Shown piece after piece: positions 27,688 to 37,476 of a stretch of 64,000 bases of DNA. The translations under genes and the position numbers were made by a program. Every line of letters starts with the position of its first letter. Within the stretch, counting starts at the first letter, position 1. The DNA is from Chitinophaga deserti (lineage in GTDB: Bacteria > Bacteroidota > Bacteroidia > Chitinophagales > Chitinophagaceae). The stretch spans positions 248,001 through 312,000 of the forward strand of contig NZ_QFFK01000001.1 of the NCBI RefSeq assembly GCF_003149455.1. Direction: 5' to 3'. The notes beneath the pieces are model-generated. The model saw nothing but the letters and a program-made list of their open reading frames with translations, did not search any database and was not told where the DNA came from.

Positions 27688-29070
27688 ATGGAAGGCATAG
27701 GAAACAAGTTTTACAGGTTTCTCGTAAACCTGGGGAAGCTCCGTATCAGATATACATCCCACCGTAACTTTCTCATACTTATCAGTTTCATTGTAGGCGT
27801 GATGGCTGCCCTGGCAGCAGTTGCCCTGAAAGTGTCCGTTTCATTTTTCGAGCACAGGGCCGAGGCTATGAATAACTGGATGGGGAGCAACTGGCTGTCG
27901 GCCATCTTCCCCCTCATAGGTACAGGCCTGTCACTTTTAGTACTTACCCGCTTCTTCAAGGGGCGCTTAAGCCGGGGAATAGGGTTTATTATTCAGAACA
28001 TTGTAGTCAATAAAGGCAGGATCGAGAAGCGTCATACCTACGGCCACATCCTCACAGCGGCCCTCACTACCGGCTTTGGCGGCAGCGTGGGACTGGAAGC
28101 TCCCATTGTGGCAACCGGGGCGGCAATAGGTTCCAATACCGGGCGCGACCTGAGGCTATCGTCTAAAGACACCGTGCTGCTGCTGGCATGTGGTACAGCC
28201 AGTGGGATTGCAGCGGTGTTTAACAGTCCGTTTGCAGGCATCATTTTCGTTCTCGAAATCTTCCTCCTCGATTTCAGCATCCCTTTTTTCATCCCGCTCC
28301 TTATTTCCACCGCCACGGCTACTGTGGTATCGCAGCTCATATATCCGGGCAAATTCATCTTTACTGCCAGTGAAAGCTGGAACGTGCAGGCCATTCCATT
28401 CTATATAGCACTTGGTATTGCCTGCGGCATGGTATCCGTATATGTGACAAATATGGTGGAGTGGATCGAAGGATACTTTCATAAGCGGGCCACCACCTGG
28501 AAAACCTGGTTGCTGGCCGGCATTCCCTTATGCGGCATCATCTTCCTCCTGCCTGGGTTGTATGGCGAAGGATATTCCACCATTACCCAGCTACTGGCCG
28601 GTAATTATACCGCGATCACTTCCCACTCCCTGCTGGCATCGTACAGTGATGAATTATGGGCCGTAGTTTTCATAACCCTGCTGATGATACTTTTTAAAGT
28701 AGTGTGCGCCGTGCTCACCATTTGTGCAGGAGGCAACGGCGGGGTATTCGCCCCATCCATGATCACCGGTGGCCTTACAGGCTTTCTGTTTTCCTTTATC
28801 GTCAACGAAACCGGTATATACCATCTCAACACCCCCAACTTCATCATTACCGCCATGGCGGGTGTACTGGCCGGGGTGATGCATGCACCGCTTACTGCTA
28901 TATTCCTGCTGGCGGAAATCTCCGGCGGGTATAAATTGTTTGTACCGCTCATGATTGTAACAGCCATCTCTTACTTCATCACCCGGAAATACGTCAAGTA
29001 TTCGGTGTACCATAAATCGCTGGTAGAACGTAAGATCCTGAACGACGATCATCTTCCCGATCACTTCTGA
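27688..29070 (+). CDS. ClC-family chloride channel/transporter
   Basis: Membrane protein of 460 residues with the ClC fold (about 18 helices); no C-terminal CBS domains. The gating glutamate is E137 in GSVGLEAP. The third anion-site motif is GGVFAPSMITGG. The first motif, normally GSGIP, reads SRGIG here, so the serine that binds the central ion in E. coli ClC is not conserved. This is found in other Bacteroidota ClC proteins as far as I know. Whether it is a Cl-/H+ exchanger or a channel, and which anion it prefers, cannot be told from the sequence. Confidence 0.9.
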   Translation: MEGIGNKFYRFLVNLGKLRIRYTSHRNFLILISFIVGVMAALAAVALKVSVSFFEHRAEAMNNWMGSNWLSAIFPLIGTGLSLLVLTRFFKGRLSRGIGFIIQNIVVNKGRIEKRHTYGHILTAALTTGFGGSVGLEAPIVATGAAIGSNTGRDLRLSSKDTVLLLACGTASGIAAVFNSPFAGIIFVLEIFLLDFSIPFFIPLLISTATATVVSQLIYPGKFIFTASESWNVQAIPFYIALGIACGMVSVYVTNMVEWIEGYFHKRATTWKTWLLAGIPLCGIIFLLPGLYGEGYSTITQLLAGNYTAITSHSLLASYSDELWAVVFITLLMILFKVVCAVLTICAGGNGGVFAPSMITGGLTGFLFSFIVNETGIYHLNTPNFIITAMAGVLAGVMHAPLTAIFLLAEISGGYKLFVPLMIVTAISYFITRKYVKYSVYHKSLVERKILNDDHLPDHF

Positions 29071-29082
29071 TCCTTCAATACA

Positions 29083-29120
29083 AAACAGCCCCCGGCGCAA
29101 GGAAGCACCGGGGGCTGTTT
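29083..29120. terminator. Bidirectional intrinsic terminator
   Basis: A perfect 13-bp stem (AAACAGCCCCCGG with CCGGGGGCTGTTT) and a 12-base loop, flanked by A-rich sequence on the left and T-rich on the right. It serves the ClC gene on the plus strand and the protease gene on the minus strand, which converge here. Confidence 0.88.
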
Positions 29121-29140
29121 ATTTTACCAGATAAAAGAGG

Positions 29141-32100
29141 CTATATCTTCACCACGGTAATGGTGTAGACTTTAACGCCGATGATTACCTGCACATAGTA
29201 TATGCCGGACGGGCGCCCGGTGATATCGATGCGTTTAACTGACGGTGCCGGGTTTGCGGCAACAATCTCCTGCCAGATCACTGCGCCAGTTGGCGTAATA
29301 ACACGGAGGGTAGCGTTGGCGGTTAGCTTCGGCAAGGTCGTAAAGAGTACACCGGCCGTGGGGTTCGGGTACACGATAATACCATTGCGAGCAGCTTCGA
29401 CACCGTTATGTACATCCGTAGCCAGGCCTTTCCTGCGTATGGTAACGGTTACCGGCAGAGAAGTACCGGTGAGGCCGTTGTTATCCGTTGCTACGGCAGT
29501 AAGCGTGTGCGTACCAATAGCCGCAGGGCTCCATGTAAACTGATAAGGATACGTGGCCGTTTCCCCTACTTTCACGCTGCCTGCATAGAGCGATACATTA
29601 CGGACAAGGCCATCTGCATCCTGCGCGGCTACCGTTACTGTGATAGCTCCGCTATCGAGGTAAGCGTAGGCTACAGGACTTGTAATGCTGGCCAGAGGCG
29701 CACTGTTGGGTGCTTCTGTAACCAGCCACTGACGGCTGCCGGCTCCGTTGATGCCGGAGAAAATAATACCGCCGTTTTGCTGTGTGGCTCCGATGCCACT
29801 GCTCCAGCTGCCACTTCCATTAAAGGCGCGGGTTTGGCCGGTGAAGCTCCGGGTACTATCTGCTCCGGGAAGCATGATAGTGCGGAGGCCTTCCAGCTGC
29901 TGTGCAGCACCGTATTGGTGAAGGATCCAGTAAGCGCTACCAGTTACAGTACCAGGCACACTGTCAGGAATAGTATTGAGCCTGCTGGCTGTAATGGTAC
30001 CTGCCGCACTGTCGAGGCCCAGTGTAATGCTGCCGAAGTCGGTTACTGCGGCGGCGGGCAGCGTTTGGCTGATACCTTTGGCAACAGGAGCCGAAGAGGC
30101 TACCGCATCTACCCCGCCCACAATGCTCACGTTGTAGTGATTGGGGCTAAGATCGGTGAGGGAACCATTTTCTGCACCATGGCCCTGGATGTATACTTTC
30201 AGTCCGGCTTCCTGACCGGTGAGGGTATGGTGCATGTTTTCGCGCACTTCCTGATCGGTACGGGCAACAGTCCAGATACGGAACTCATCCAAATCCCCAT
30301 CGATGGTATTGCCATCCGGCGAACCGATGCGGAAAGTACTCCAGGTTTGCGGTAATGCGGATGCTGTGTTAGTACCCATCAAAATACCATCCCTGTATAT
30401 CCTGGAAGCACCGTTTTTGAAAGTATATGCATAGTGATGCCATTGGCCCGGGTTGGTAAATGCGCCCGGTACAAGGATGCGCGATGCACTGGAGGCACTG
30501 ATGCCTACATACATAGAGCTGTCGCTGTTCGCATGCGCAAGGAAGCGGCCCCAGCCATTACCTACATACTGGTTGTAGTTACGGGCAGAGTTGGCTTTGA
30601 TCCACCACTCCACAGTAAACTCCGTAGGTTTCCAGTTCAGATCTTCCACTTCGAGGAAACCATTGCTGCCATTGAAGCGGAATGCTTTACCGGCCAGGGT
30701 ATCGGCCTGCAGGCCTTTCTGTATGGATACAGCGAACTGTCCGGAAGCGTTCCATGGTGTAGCAGAATCTGGTAGGATATGCATCCTGCCGTTCTGAACG
30801 GAAATGTTTGTAGTCTTCAACGCCCATGTACTGCCAAAGTCATTGAACTTACGGCCATAGGCTTTGTGATAATCGCCTGCTGCAACACTATCGATCACCA
30901 CTGCGGTAAGGCCTGTGTAGTTTTTCTCCGTACCGTAATTGTTCAGTACATAGTAATAACCGCCCACGGTAGCAGGCCGCACACTGGTATCGGGCACTGC
31001 CTTCAGGCGGGAGATCACTACTTCGCCATTGGGTACCGTACCTGTTCCGAATTGGAGCTCCACTCCGGGTTGAACAAATGCATGGTTACCGCTTGCGGTA
31101 ATCTGCTTCGTTTCACTCACACCCTGTGCGGCGGGAACACCAGATCTGCTGCGTACAGGATTACCTGCCAGCTTCACGGGATATGCATTGGCAGAAAGGT
31201 CTGCCACGCCGTTCTGGTTATCCTGGAACTGGAGGTACACTTTCAATCCGGCTTCCGCGCCAGTCAATGTATGGTGCATATGCTCACGGATCTGTGTTTG
31301 TGTACGGGCTACGCTCCACATGCGGAATTCATCCATCTCTCCGTCTATCGTATTACCATCACCGGAACCGATACGGAAGGAGGCCCATTTGGGGGGATAG
31401 GAGGATGCTGTTTTACTGTCTTCCAGCACACCATCACGGTAAAGTTTCGCTTCTCCGTTCCTGAAGGTGTAAGCATAGTGGTGCCAGATGTTCAGCTCTG
31501 CCAGTCCCGCCGTGATCTTCATACGGCTGGCGGTATTGTTGGCTACGCCGATATTGAGATTCTTATCACCGTCGGCATGCACGAGGAATGATCCCCATCC
31601 ATTGCCGATGGATTGATTATAGTTTTTAGTGGAACGGTATTTCGCCCACCATTCGATGGTAAACTCAGTGGGTTGCCAGTTAAGGTTTTCGATGTTGAGG
31701 TTATCGCCTGTACCATCGAAGTTCATGGCTTTGCCCGCAGCGGTTTCAACCGCTACGCCTTCCTGCATGGCCCAAACCTGCGCGGCAATACTGTCTCCTT
31801 TCAGGAAACGGAATGTGCCTGAGAAGATACCGGCTGCCTGCGGCTTAAAGCGGGCATACACCGTAACCTTGGAAAGGAAACCGTTCTGTGGCACCAGCCC
31901 CAGTCCGGAGGAGTAAGCACTATCTGCAAACCGCGATACTTCATAACCTTCCGGCGCCAGCACCTTCACGGTATCGCTGAGGTTAACACCGGAAACGGTC
32001 ATGGGAATGCCAATGGTATTTGCTCCGGGGCGTACATCATACAACCGCAGCGTATCGTAGTTAACTGATACGAATGAGCTGGTGGTATGAATGGGGAGGA

Positions 32101-35100
32101 ACTGTTCGTAGGCGGTAACGTTGCTAAACCGCAGTTCTCCCGTGAGGTCTGCGCTGGTAGTGGTACCTGCAAAATTCCATTTACCCGTAGACAGCTGGTT
32201 GCGGCCCATGAGCAGGATATGACCCGGAACAGTATCTACCGGAGTCATGGCTTTATCGGCCTGCAGCACAGGTTGGAAGCTGAGGTTACCTGTACCATAA
32301 CGGTGCCCTATCCAGTAACCGGAAGTATATGCCGTAAAGTCTGCCGGCAGGCCTTTGGTGTCATAATTCGCCAGTACAATTTTACTGAAGGAAGCAGGCG
32401 CAGCGTTCTGTTGCGTATACACTGCTTTTGCACCGGCTCCTGCAAAGTCGAGGGTACCTGCCAGTTCTGTACCCGTAGCCGTAATGCCTTCCCCGAAAGG
32501 ATACACTGCCGGTGATTTGGGAACGCTCACCGCCAAAGGCTGCTGCTTCACCAGTTCATAACTTTCGCTTTCCGGATTGTCGAAGTTGGCGTAATATAAC
32601 AGCCCCGCTTCGTTTCCATTCAGCGGATGGTGCATCATTTTACGCACCTGGTCTGCCGTAAGAGCGGTACTCCATACACTCACCTCATCGAGCGAGCCCT
32701 TGAGTCGTTTCCCGTTCCATACACCCAGCTGGAAGGTATTGGTGGTAGTTACCAGTGCTGCGTTCCAGGTAGCCATCAGCGTACCATCGTAGTAGAAGGC
32801 CAGCTGCGTACCGTTATAGGTAAGTGCGTAATGGTGCCATTCGCCTTTACTGTCTGGCAGGGTAAAGTCGCGGTTATTGTTCCAGAACTGCGCTCTCCAG
32901 GTATTATCTGCCGTGAGGGTTTTGAAAGAGAATTCGGAGTACGTGGCGCCTGTGGAGCCGGACATGAACAGTCCGCCTTCATCAAACACATCCGCTTTGG
33001 CCCACATGGCTACCGTGCGGGGCTTGGCACCGTCGATAGCACTGTTGGTTCCGAAGGTGATGGATTGCTCACCATTGAAATCTCCGGCCAAACCGGGCGA
33101 AGGCAGGAACTGTGCATCGCTGCTGTAAACGGTTTGTCCGTTCACGGTAGCCCGCAACCTGAAGTGCCACGCCTCTCCGCCGGTAAGTGCTACGGATGCC
33201 AGCTCCCGCACCGGAATATCATCTGCCCCGGTAAAGGTACCCGGCACTGCCACCTGCTGGCCATAGGCCGTGGTAGGACCGTATTCAAATACCATGTCCG
33301 TGATCGTGAGTCGGTGAGGGTTAACGGTGCCTGCCAGCACCACACTGTCTTTCCGCACACGTAAAGCCGCAGAAGTATGGAGGTATTCACAGCGGAACGT
33401 ACCTGCCTTTTTTTCTATGGCCATACTGCGCAGGCCCTGTTCACCATTGGCGCCAATAGCTCTAACGGCAAACCATTCTGCCCGCGCACTGTCTGCATGC
33501 AGGGTAATCACGGTATCTGCAGTTTGCAGGATGGGTTCCATGTATTGCTGGCCAAGCCGGAACACTTCGTATCCCGAAGTACCGGGCGTGCTGTTCCAGC
33601 GGAGCTGCATGGAGGTATCGCATACCCAGTCTATTTTAAAGTTGGCCGGAACGGGGAATATGCTGAAAGCAGCCGAAGTGTCAACCAGGCTTCCGCGTGT
33701 TACACGCACCATGTATTTCCCTGCTGCGGAAGGTATCTTCCATTTATAGGCTCTTGCGCTGCCGGTAATGCCCGTGGCGACAGATGACCAGCTGGCGCCA
33801 TTATCTGCAGAGTAATGCAGATCAAATGGGGTGGCAGATGCATGAGCATCCCAGCGAACATAAATCTCGTTACCGGGGATGAGGGATTCGCCGCCGATGG
33901 GGAACGACATGTTCACTTCATCGCGCACGAATTCATAAGTAATATGGTATTCCTGCACACCCTGCGGTACCTGGTAACCGGAGATCTGCACGGTGTATTC
34001 ACCTGCTGCAGGATCGTCGATGGTTATTTGTTCCGTGTTGTTCAGGTGGTCCGTATTGCGTGTGGGCGGCAGGTTGAGGTTAACCGGGTTGGCCGTGGTA
34101 TCCAGCACCCAGGGCAGTGTGATGCCGCCACCGGGAGATGCAAGGGTAAGATCGAGATCGTTCACCAATGCCTTAGCCGTGCCTGCCGTGGCTTCATAAT
34201 CCGCCCAGTGCAGCATTACCCGCACCTGCTTCGTACCTGCAGGTACCTGGATGGCAAAGCTCTTTTGCCCGCCCTGCTGCATGCTGTCGGTAATGAAACC
34301 GCGTTGTTTTATCACTTCATAAGCCCTTCTCATATTGGGCCTTCCATATCCGGTTTTAAAGTCGATACCGGGATTGTGGATATCGTCTGCCGTATTAAGC
34401 ATGATCGCTTTAATGAGTGCCGATTTGAGAGATGTTTCACCCGTCTCGCCTTTAAACGCGTCATACAAAATCGCCATCATACCCGCTACTTTAGGAGCAG
34501 CAAAGGAAGTTCCTTCCGAGCCTTCGATAGACAGTTCGGGCTTCACCCTCCCGTCGAAAGCCGGGCCTTTACAGGTCCAGTCGTAGAACACATCTTCGTA
34601 GTTGGTGCCGCTTACCACCAGGAGGTTCTTGGCGTGCTTCGCATGCCCGGTGAGGTTGCCCCATCCTGCTATGCCGTTGTATTTTCCGCCATTGGTAACA
34701 TTGCCACCTGAGTTGCCTGAAGAATAAACGAGCATGAATTCCTGCAGCTGGCGGATGGTTCGGTCGTGGTTTGCCGCTTCACCATTATAGCCTGCGTCTG
34801 TCCCCCAACCGTACGACATGTTCACTATGCGCAGTTTGGTGGCAGAATCTGCGTAGGCGGTGTAGTAATCCAGCCCGCCGGTAGAAATGATCCTGGCGCC
34901 CCATGCATTGGAACGCAGGGAAGGATCGGTATTACCCGCATGCCCCAGGCGGTTGGCGCAACCCGTGGCATGGCTGCCAGGCCCTTCCGGACCAAGGTTC
35001 CTGATATCGAGCCTGCCTGCGAAATCGATATTATCGTTCACCGCATCGCCCTCCTTCACCATGGTAGTAATGCCCTTACCATTGTAGAGCACACCTCCTA

Positions 35101-35773
35101 CGCCACTGTTGATGACGTTAGACCGGCCGAAGTTATTCTGATCAAACTCCGGTTGCGGATCTCCCGCATTGGTACTGATGAACTGGATTTCCTTCTCCGC
35201 CACAAGAGCCTGCAGGAGCAGTAACGGTGCTTTCACATGCAGCAGCCTGCTGCCGGGGATTAAGGGCTGTACCTGGGCACCGGATGCTATCAGCCGGTCG
35301 CGCAGGGCAGAAATGTTGGTACGTTCGTAGGCTGTAACATCCAGCCTGAGCAAACTGTTTTCCCATGCAGTGGCAGGGATCTGGTTACTGAATAACTCGG
35401 GCGACAGTTTAAACTGCGCATCAATCACCATCACCGCCCTTACTTTGAGAGACTGCAGGGATGATGGTGTTACATCTTTCCCGAACCAGGCGTAATACGC
35501 ATAGTTAGGTAAATACCCCTGCAGCTCAATACCCTTTGCCTTCAGCAGTTGCTGCTCTGCCGGCGAGGGGATGTCATAAAACTGAAGGAGGTAATAGTTC
35601 TGGCCAGACCATGGGGCTGTTCTTGCCGATGCCGCTTTGGCAATGTCGGGTGGGGCCTTTCTGCCATTCACATGCAGGATACCGTAATCCTGCCGGGAAG
35701 GTGCCGACTGGGCCCACGCCCCTCCATTCATCCATGCGCACAGGATGGTCATGAAGAGTACATGTTTCTTCAT
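29141..35773 (-). CDS. Giant secreted S8 peptidase-like protein with LamG domains and T9SS signal
   Basis: A 2210-residue multidomain protein. Signal peptide (residues 1-21), a prodomain-like region (about 55-205), then a subtilisin-like domain (about 225-490). The Ser is S423 in GTSFAAP, the oxyanion Asn N354 in SSGNSGG, and the His probably H268 in GSHATG. The usual catalytic Asp of DxG appears to be Glu241 (VKEGDAV), so activity is uncertain. A jelly-roll P-like domain (about 515-600), an Ig-like and an FN3-like domain (about 610-785) follow. LamG domains start near residues 900, 1345 and 1695; the second and third are close copies. An Ig-like module and a T9SS type A sorting domain (about 2130-2210, VYPNPTAGVLFTTLP) end the protein. 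Confidence 0.9.
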   Translation of the reverse strand: MKKHVLFMTILCAWMNGGAWAQSAPSRQDYGILHVNGRKAPPDIAKAASARTAPWSGQNYYLLQFYDIPSPAEQQLLKAKGIELQGYLPNYAYYAWFGKDVTPSSLQSLKVRAVMVIDAQFKLSPELFSNQIPATAWENSLLRLDVTAYERTNISALRDRLIASGAQVQPLIPGSRLLHVKAPLLLLQALVAEKEIQFISTNAGDPQPEFDQNNFGRSNVINSGVGGVLYNGKGITTMVKEGDAVNDNIDFAGRLDIRNLGPEGPGSHATGCANRLGHAGNTDPSLRSNAWGARIISTGGLDYYTAYADSATKLRIVNMSYGWGTDAGYNGEAANHDRTIRQLQEFMLVYSSGNSGGNVTNGGKYNGIAGWGNLTGHAKHAKNLLVVSGTNYEDVFYDWTCKGPAFDGRVKPELSIEGSEGTSFAAPKVAGMMAILYDAFKGETGETSLKSALIKAIMLNTADDIHNPGIDFKTGYGRPNMRRAYEVIKQRGFITDSMQQGGQKSFAIQVPAGTKQVRVMLHWADYEATAGTAKALVNDLDLTLASPGGGITLPWVLDTTANPVNLNLPPTRNTDHLNNTEQITIDDPAAGEYTVQISGYQVPQGVQEYHITYEFVRDEVNMSFPIGGESLIPGNEIYVRWDAHASATPFDLHYSADNGASWSSVATGITGSARAYKWKIPSAAGKYMVRVTRGSLVDTSAAFSIFPVPANFKIDWVCDTSMQLRWNSTPGTSGYEVFRLGQQYMEPILQTADTVITLHADSARAEWFAVRAIGANGEQGLRSMAIEKKAGTFRCEYLHTSAALRVRKDSVVLAGTVNPHRLTITDMVFEYGPTTAYGQQVAVPGTFTGADDIPVRELASVALTGGEAWHFRLRATVNGQTVYSSDAQFLPSPGLAGDFNGEQSITFGTNSAIDGAKPRTVAMWAKADVFDEGGLFMSGSTGATYSEFSFKTLTADNTWRAQFWNNNRDFTLPDSKGEWHHYALTYNGTQLAFYYDGTLMATWNAALVTTTNTFQLGVWNGKRLKGSLDEVSVWSTALTADQVRKMMHHPLNGNEAGLLYYANFDNPESESYELVKQQPLAVSVPKSPAVYPFGEGITATGTELAGTLDFAGAGAKAVYTQQNAAPASFSKIVLANYDTKGLPADFTAYTSGYWIGHRYGTGNLSFQPVLQADKAMTPVDTVPGHILLMGRNQLSTGKWNFAGTTTSADLTGELRFSNVTAYEQFLPIHTTSSFVSVNYDTLRLYDVRPGANTIGIPMTVSGVNLSDTVKVLAPEGYEVSRFADSAYSSGLGLVPQNGFLSKVTVYARFKPQAAGIFSGTFRFLKGDSIAAQVWAMQEGVAVETAAGKAMNFDGTGDNLNIENLNWQPTEFTIEWWAKYRSTKNYNQSIGNGWGSFLVHADGDKNLNIGVANNTASRMKITAGLAELNIWHHYAYTFRNGEAKLYRDGVLEDSKTASSYPPKWASFRIGSGDGNTIDGEMDEFRMWSVARTQTQIREHMHHTLTGAEAGLKVYLQFQDNQNGVADLSANAYPVKLAGNPVRSRSGVPAAQGVSETKQITASGNHAFVQPGVELQFGTGTVPNGEVVISRLKAVPDTSVRPATVGGYYYVLNNYGTEKNYTGLTAVVIDSVAAGDYHKAYGRKFNDFGSTWALKTTNISVQNGRMHILPDSATPWNASGQFAVSIQKGLQADTLAGKAFRFNGSNGFLEVEDLNWKPTEFTVEWWIKANSARNYNQYVGNGWGRFLAHANSDSSMYVGISASSASRILVPGAFTNPGQWHHYAYTFKNGASRIYRDGILMGTNTASALPQTWSTFRIGSPDGNTIDGDLDEFRIWTVARTDQEVRENMHHTLTGQEAGLKVYIQGHGAENGSLTDLSPNHYNVSIVGGVDAVASSAPVAKGISQTLPAAAVTDFGSITLGLDSAAGTITASRLNTIPDSVPGTVTGSAYWILHQYGAAQQLEGLRTIMLPGADSTRSFTGQTRAFNGSGSWSSGIGATQQNGGIIFSGINGAGSRQWLVTEAPNSAPLASITSPVAYAYLDSGAITVTVAAQDADGLVRNVSLYAGSVKVGETATYPYQFTWSPAAIGTHTLTAVATDNNGLTGTSLPVTVTIRRKGLATDVHNGVEAARNGIIVYPNPTAGVLFTTLPKLTANATLRVITPTGAVIWQEIVAANPAPSVKRIDITGRPSGIYYVQVIIGVKVYTITVVKI

Positions 35774-35939
35774 CTTCGTTCGATTTTGGTTAAATAAAGG
35801 AATGACTGATTTGCTTACCTCGGGTCAACTACGGTTTTGGGCTAATGACACGGATTCTGGTTTTTCATTGCGTAGCATCTATCGTGGTGGAAGAAAAATA
35901 GATAATAAGATGCGGGATAAATTGTATGGTAAATCAAAG

Positions 35940-35957
35940 TTGACAAAAGTATGTCAA
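35940..35957 (-). promoter_or_regulatory. Candidate promoter with overlapping inverted repeat
   Basis: On the minus strand TACTTTTG (35951 to 35944) fits the -7 consensus TAnnTTTG exactly. It is embedded in a perfect inverted repeat TTGACA-N6-TGTCAA, a possible repressor site. It would give the S8-like gene a leader of about 165 bases. TTTG at 35979-35976 may be the -33 element, but the spacing of 24 bp is longer than usual. Confidence 0.4.
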
Positions 35958-36091
35958 TCCTGTAGGATATATGTGCAAACACTCATACCCCACTGCCCCA
36001 CTACTGCCGTGCGCATCATTCAATGCTGGGAAAGACGCATTTACAGCCTTACACTACAATGACAAAGAAGCAAAGATGTTTGAAAATAAAA

Positions 36092-36117
36092 CCGCGCAGA
36101 TCATATGACCTGCGCGG
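36092..36117 (-). terminator. Intrinsic terminator after the NHL gene
   Basis: An 8-bp GC-rich stem (CCGCGCAG with CTGCGCGG) whose loop is itself nearly palindromic around CATATG. On the minus strand it is followed by TTTTATTTT. It ends the gene at 36142. Confidence 0.82.
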
Positions 36118-36141
36118 CTGGCACATAGGATATGGGGAATA

Positions 36142-37455
36142 TTATTTCCGGGAAAGCTTACGGATGGCATGGTTGGCCTGGTCGGCCACGTATAAGTTAC
36201 CATTACGGTCTATACACACATCTGTAGGCGTATTCAGCTGTGCCCCGGCGCCAAGGCCATCGGTAAAGCCTTTAGCCCCTCCGGCAATGGAAGTCACTTT
36301 GCCCTCCGTGGAAATCTTACGGACCTTATGGTTATTCAGGTCTGCAATAAAGATATTCCCGCTGGCATCTGCCGTAATACCGTATGGGTCAGCGAACCGG
36401 GCTGCGGCTGCATCGCCGTCGAGGTATCCGGAGGTACCATCGCCTGCGAGTGATGTGGTAACACCTGCCTGCGTTACTTTGCGGACACGGTGGTTGAGCC
36501 TGTCTGCAATGAGCAGGTTCCCGTCTTTATCGATCTCCAGGCCGCTGGGGTTGCGGAACTGCGCAGCAGTACCCGTACCGTTGGCAAAACCGGCAGTACC
36601 GTTACCGGCAATGGTAGTAACCTGTCCGTCTACAGATATTCTACGAATGCGGTGGTTCAGGTTATCTGCCACAAAAAGGTTCCCGGCAGCGTCTGCCACT
36701 ATATCAAGCGGCTGGTTAAACTGTGCGGCAGCAGCAGGCCCGTCTGCATATCCTGCAGTTCCTGTTCCTGCAATGGTGGTCACAACTCCGGCCGGGGTTA
36801 TCTTCCGGATGGCATGGTTATCCCGGTCTGCTACAAAGATGTTTCCCTGAGCATCTTCCACCGCGCGCCATGGCAGGCGGAACCTGGCTGCGGCACCGGT
36901 ACCTTCTGTATACCCGGCACTATTGGCACCGGCAACGGGTATTACTTCGCCGGCAGGGGTAATACGGCGGATGCGGTTATTGCCACGGTCGGTAACAATC
37001 ACCGAGCCATCTGCCCCTATAGCTACACCCTGTACGGTGCGGAAGAGCGCAGTGGCAACGGGGCCGTCTATAGATCCTGCCGTTCCAGTACCGGCCAGTG
37101 TGGTAACCTGGTATTCTTCCACAGGAGGCAGATAGGTAAACACCCCGCCTGTTGCGGCTCCTTTAGGAGTAGAAAGGGTAACAGGGCCTGTAGTGCCCGC
37201 TTCGGGAGATACCACCTGCAGCTCCGTTTCCGATGCTTCAATCACGATACCGGCCTTTCCATTAAACTGAACTTTATTCTCTTCACGCGTGCTGCTGAAG
37301 TTTTTACCCTTGATCCGGATGATCATATTGGGATGACCGGAGGACGGATATACGGCAGAAATTGCAGGCGTTACCGGGCGTTCTTCATCATCTTTATCAC
37401 AACCCGCCACAAAAACCAATGCGGGCATCAATAAGTATAAAAGGATTTTTTTCAT
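36142..37455 (-). CDS. IPT/TIG and NHL-repeat lipoprotein
   Basis: A 437-residue surface or periplasmic lipoprotein (signal KKILLYLLMPALVFVAGC). Residues of about 30-110 form an IPT/TIG Ig-like domain (ISAVYPSSGHPNMIIRIKG). The rest is a beta-propeller of about six NHL repeats of roughly 55 residues; each has a unit like GTAGYADG, AAQFNQPLDIVADAAGNLFV and ADNLNHRIRRIS. NHL propellers bind proteins or glycans; this one has no catalytic motif. It is the last gene of the SusC/SusD locus, so binding of the same ligand at the cell surface is likely. A terminator follows. Confidence 0.88.
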   Translation of the reverse strand: MKKILLYLLMPALVFVAGCDKDDEERPVTPAISAVYPSSGHPNMIIRIKGKNFSSTREENKVQFNGKAGIVIEASETELQVVSPEAGTTGPVTLSTPKGAATGGVFTYLPPVEEYQVTTLAGTGTAGSIDGPVATALFRTVQGVAIGADGSVIVTDRGNNRIRRITPAGEVIPVAGANSAGYTEGTGAAARFRLPWRAVEDAQGNIFVADRDNHAIRKITPAGVVTTIAGTGTAGYADGPAAAAQFNQPLDIVADAAGNLFVADNLNHRIRRISVDGQVTTIAGNGTAGFANGTGTAAQFRNPSGLEIDKDGNLLIADRLNHRVRKVTQAGVTTSLAGDGTSGYLDGDAAAARFADPYGITADASGNIFIADLNNHKVRKISTEGKVTSIAGGAKGFTDGLGAGAQLNTPTDVCIDRNGNLYVADQANHAIRKLSRK

Positions 37456-37476
37456 GTCTGGCAGAATTTGAAACGG

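Larger units (their letters stand above)
35774..36141. other. Intergenic region, promoter side of the giant gene
   Basis: This 368-bp stretch lies between the start of the giant S8-like gene and the stop of the NHL gene. It is AT-rich. I see no credible coding frame in it; it holds a candidate promoter (35940-35957) and one terminator (36092-36117). Confidence 0.7.
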
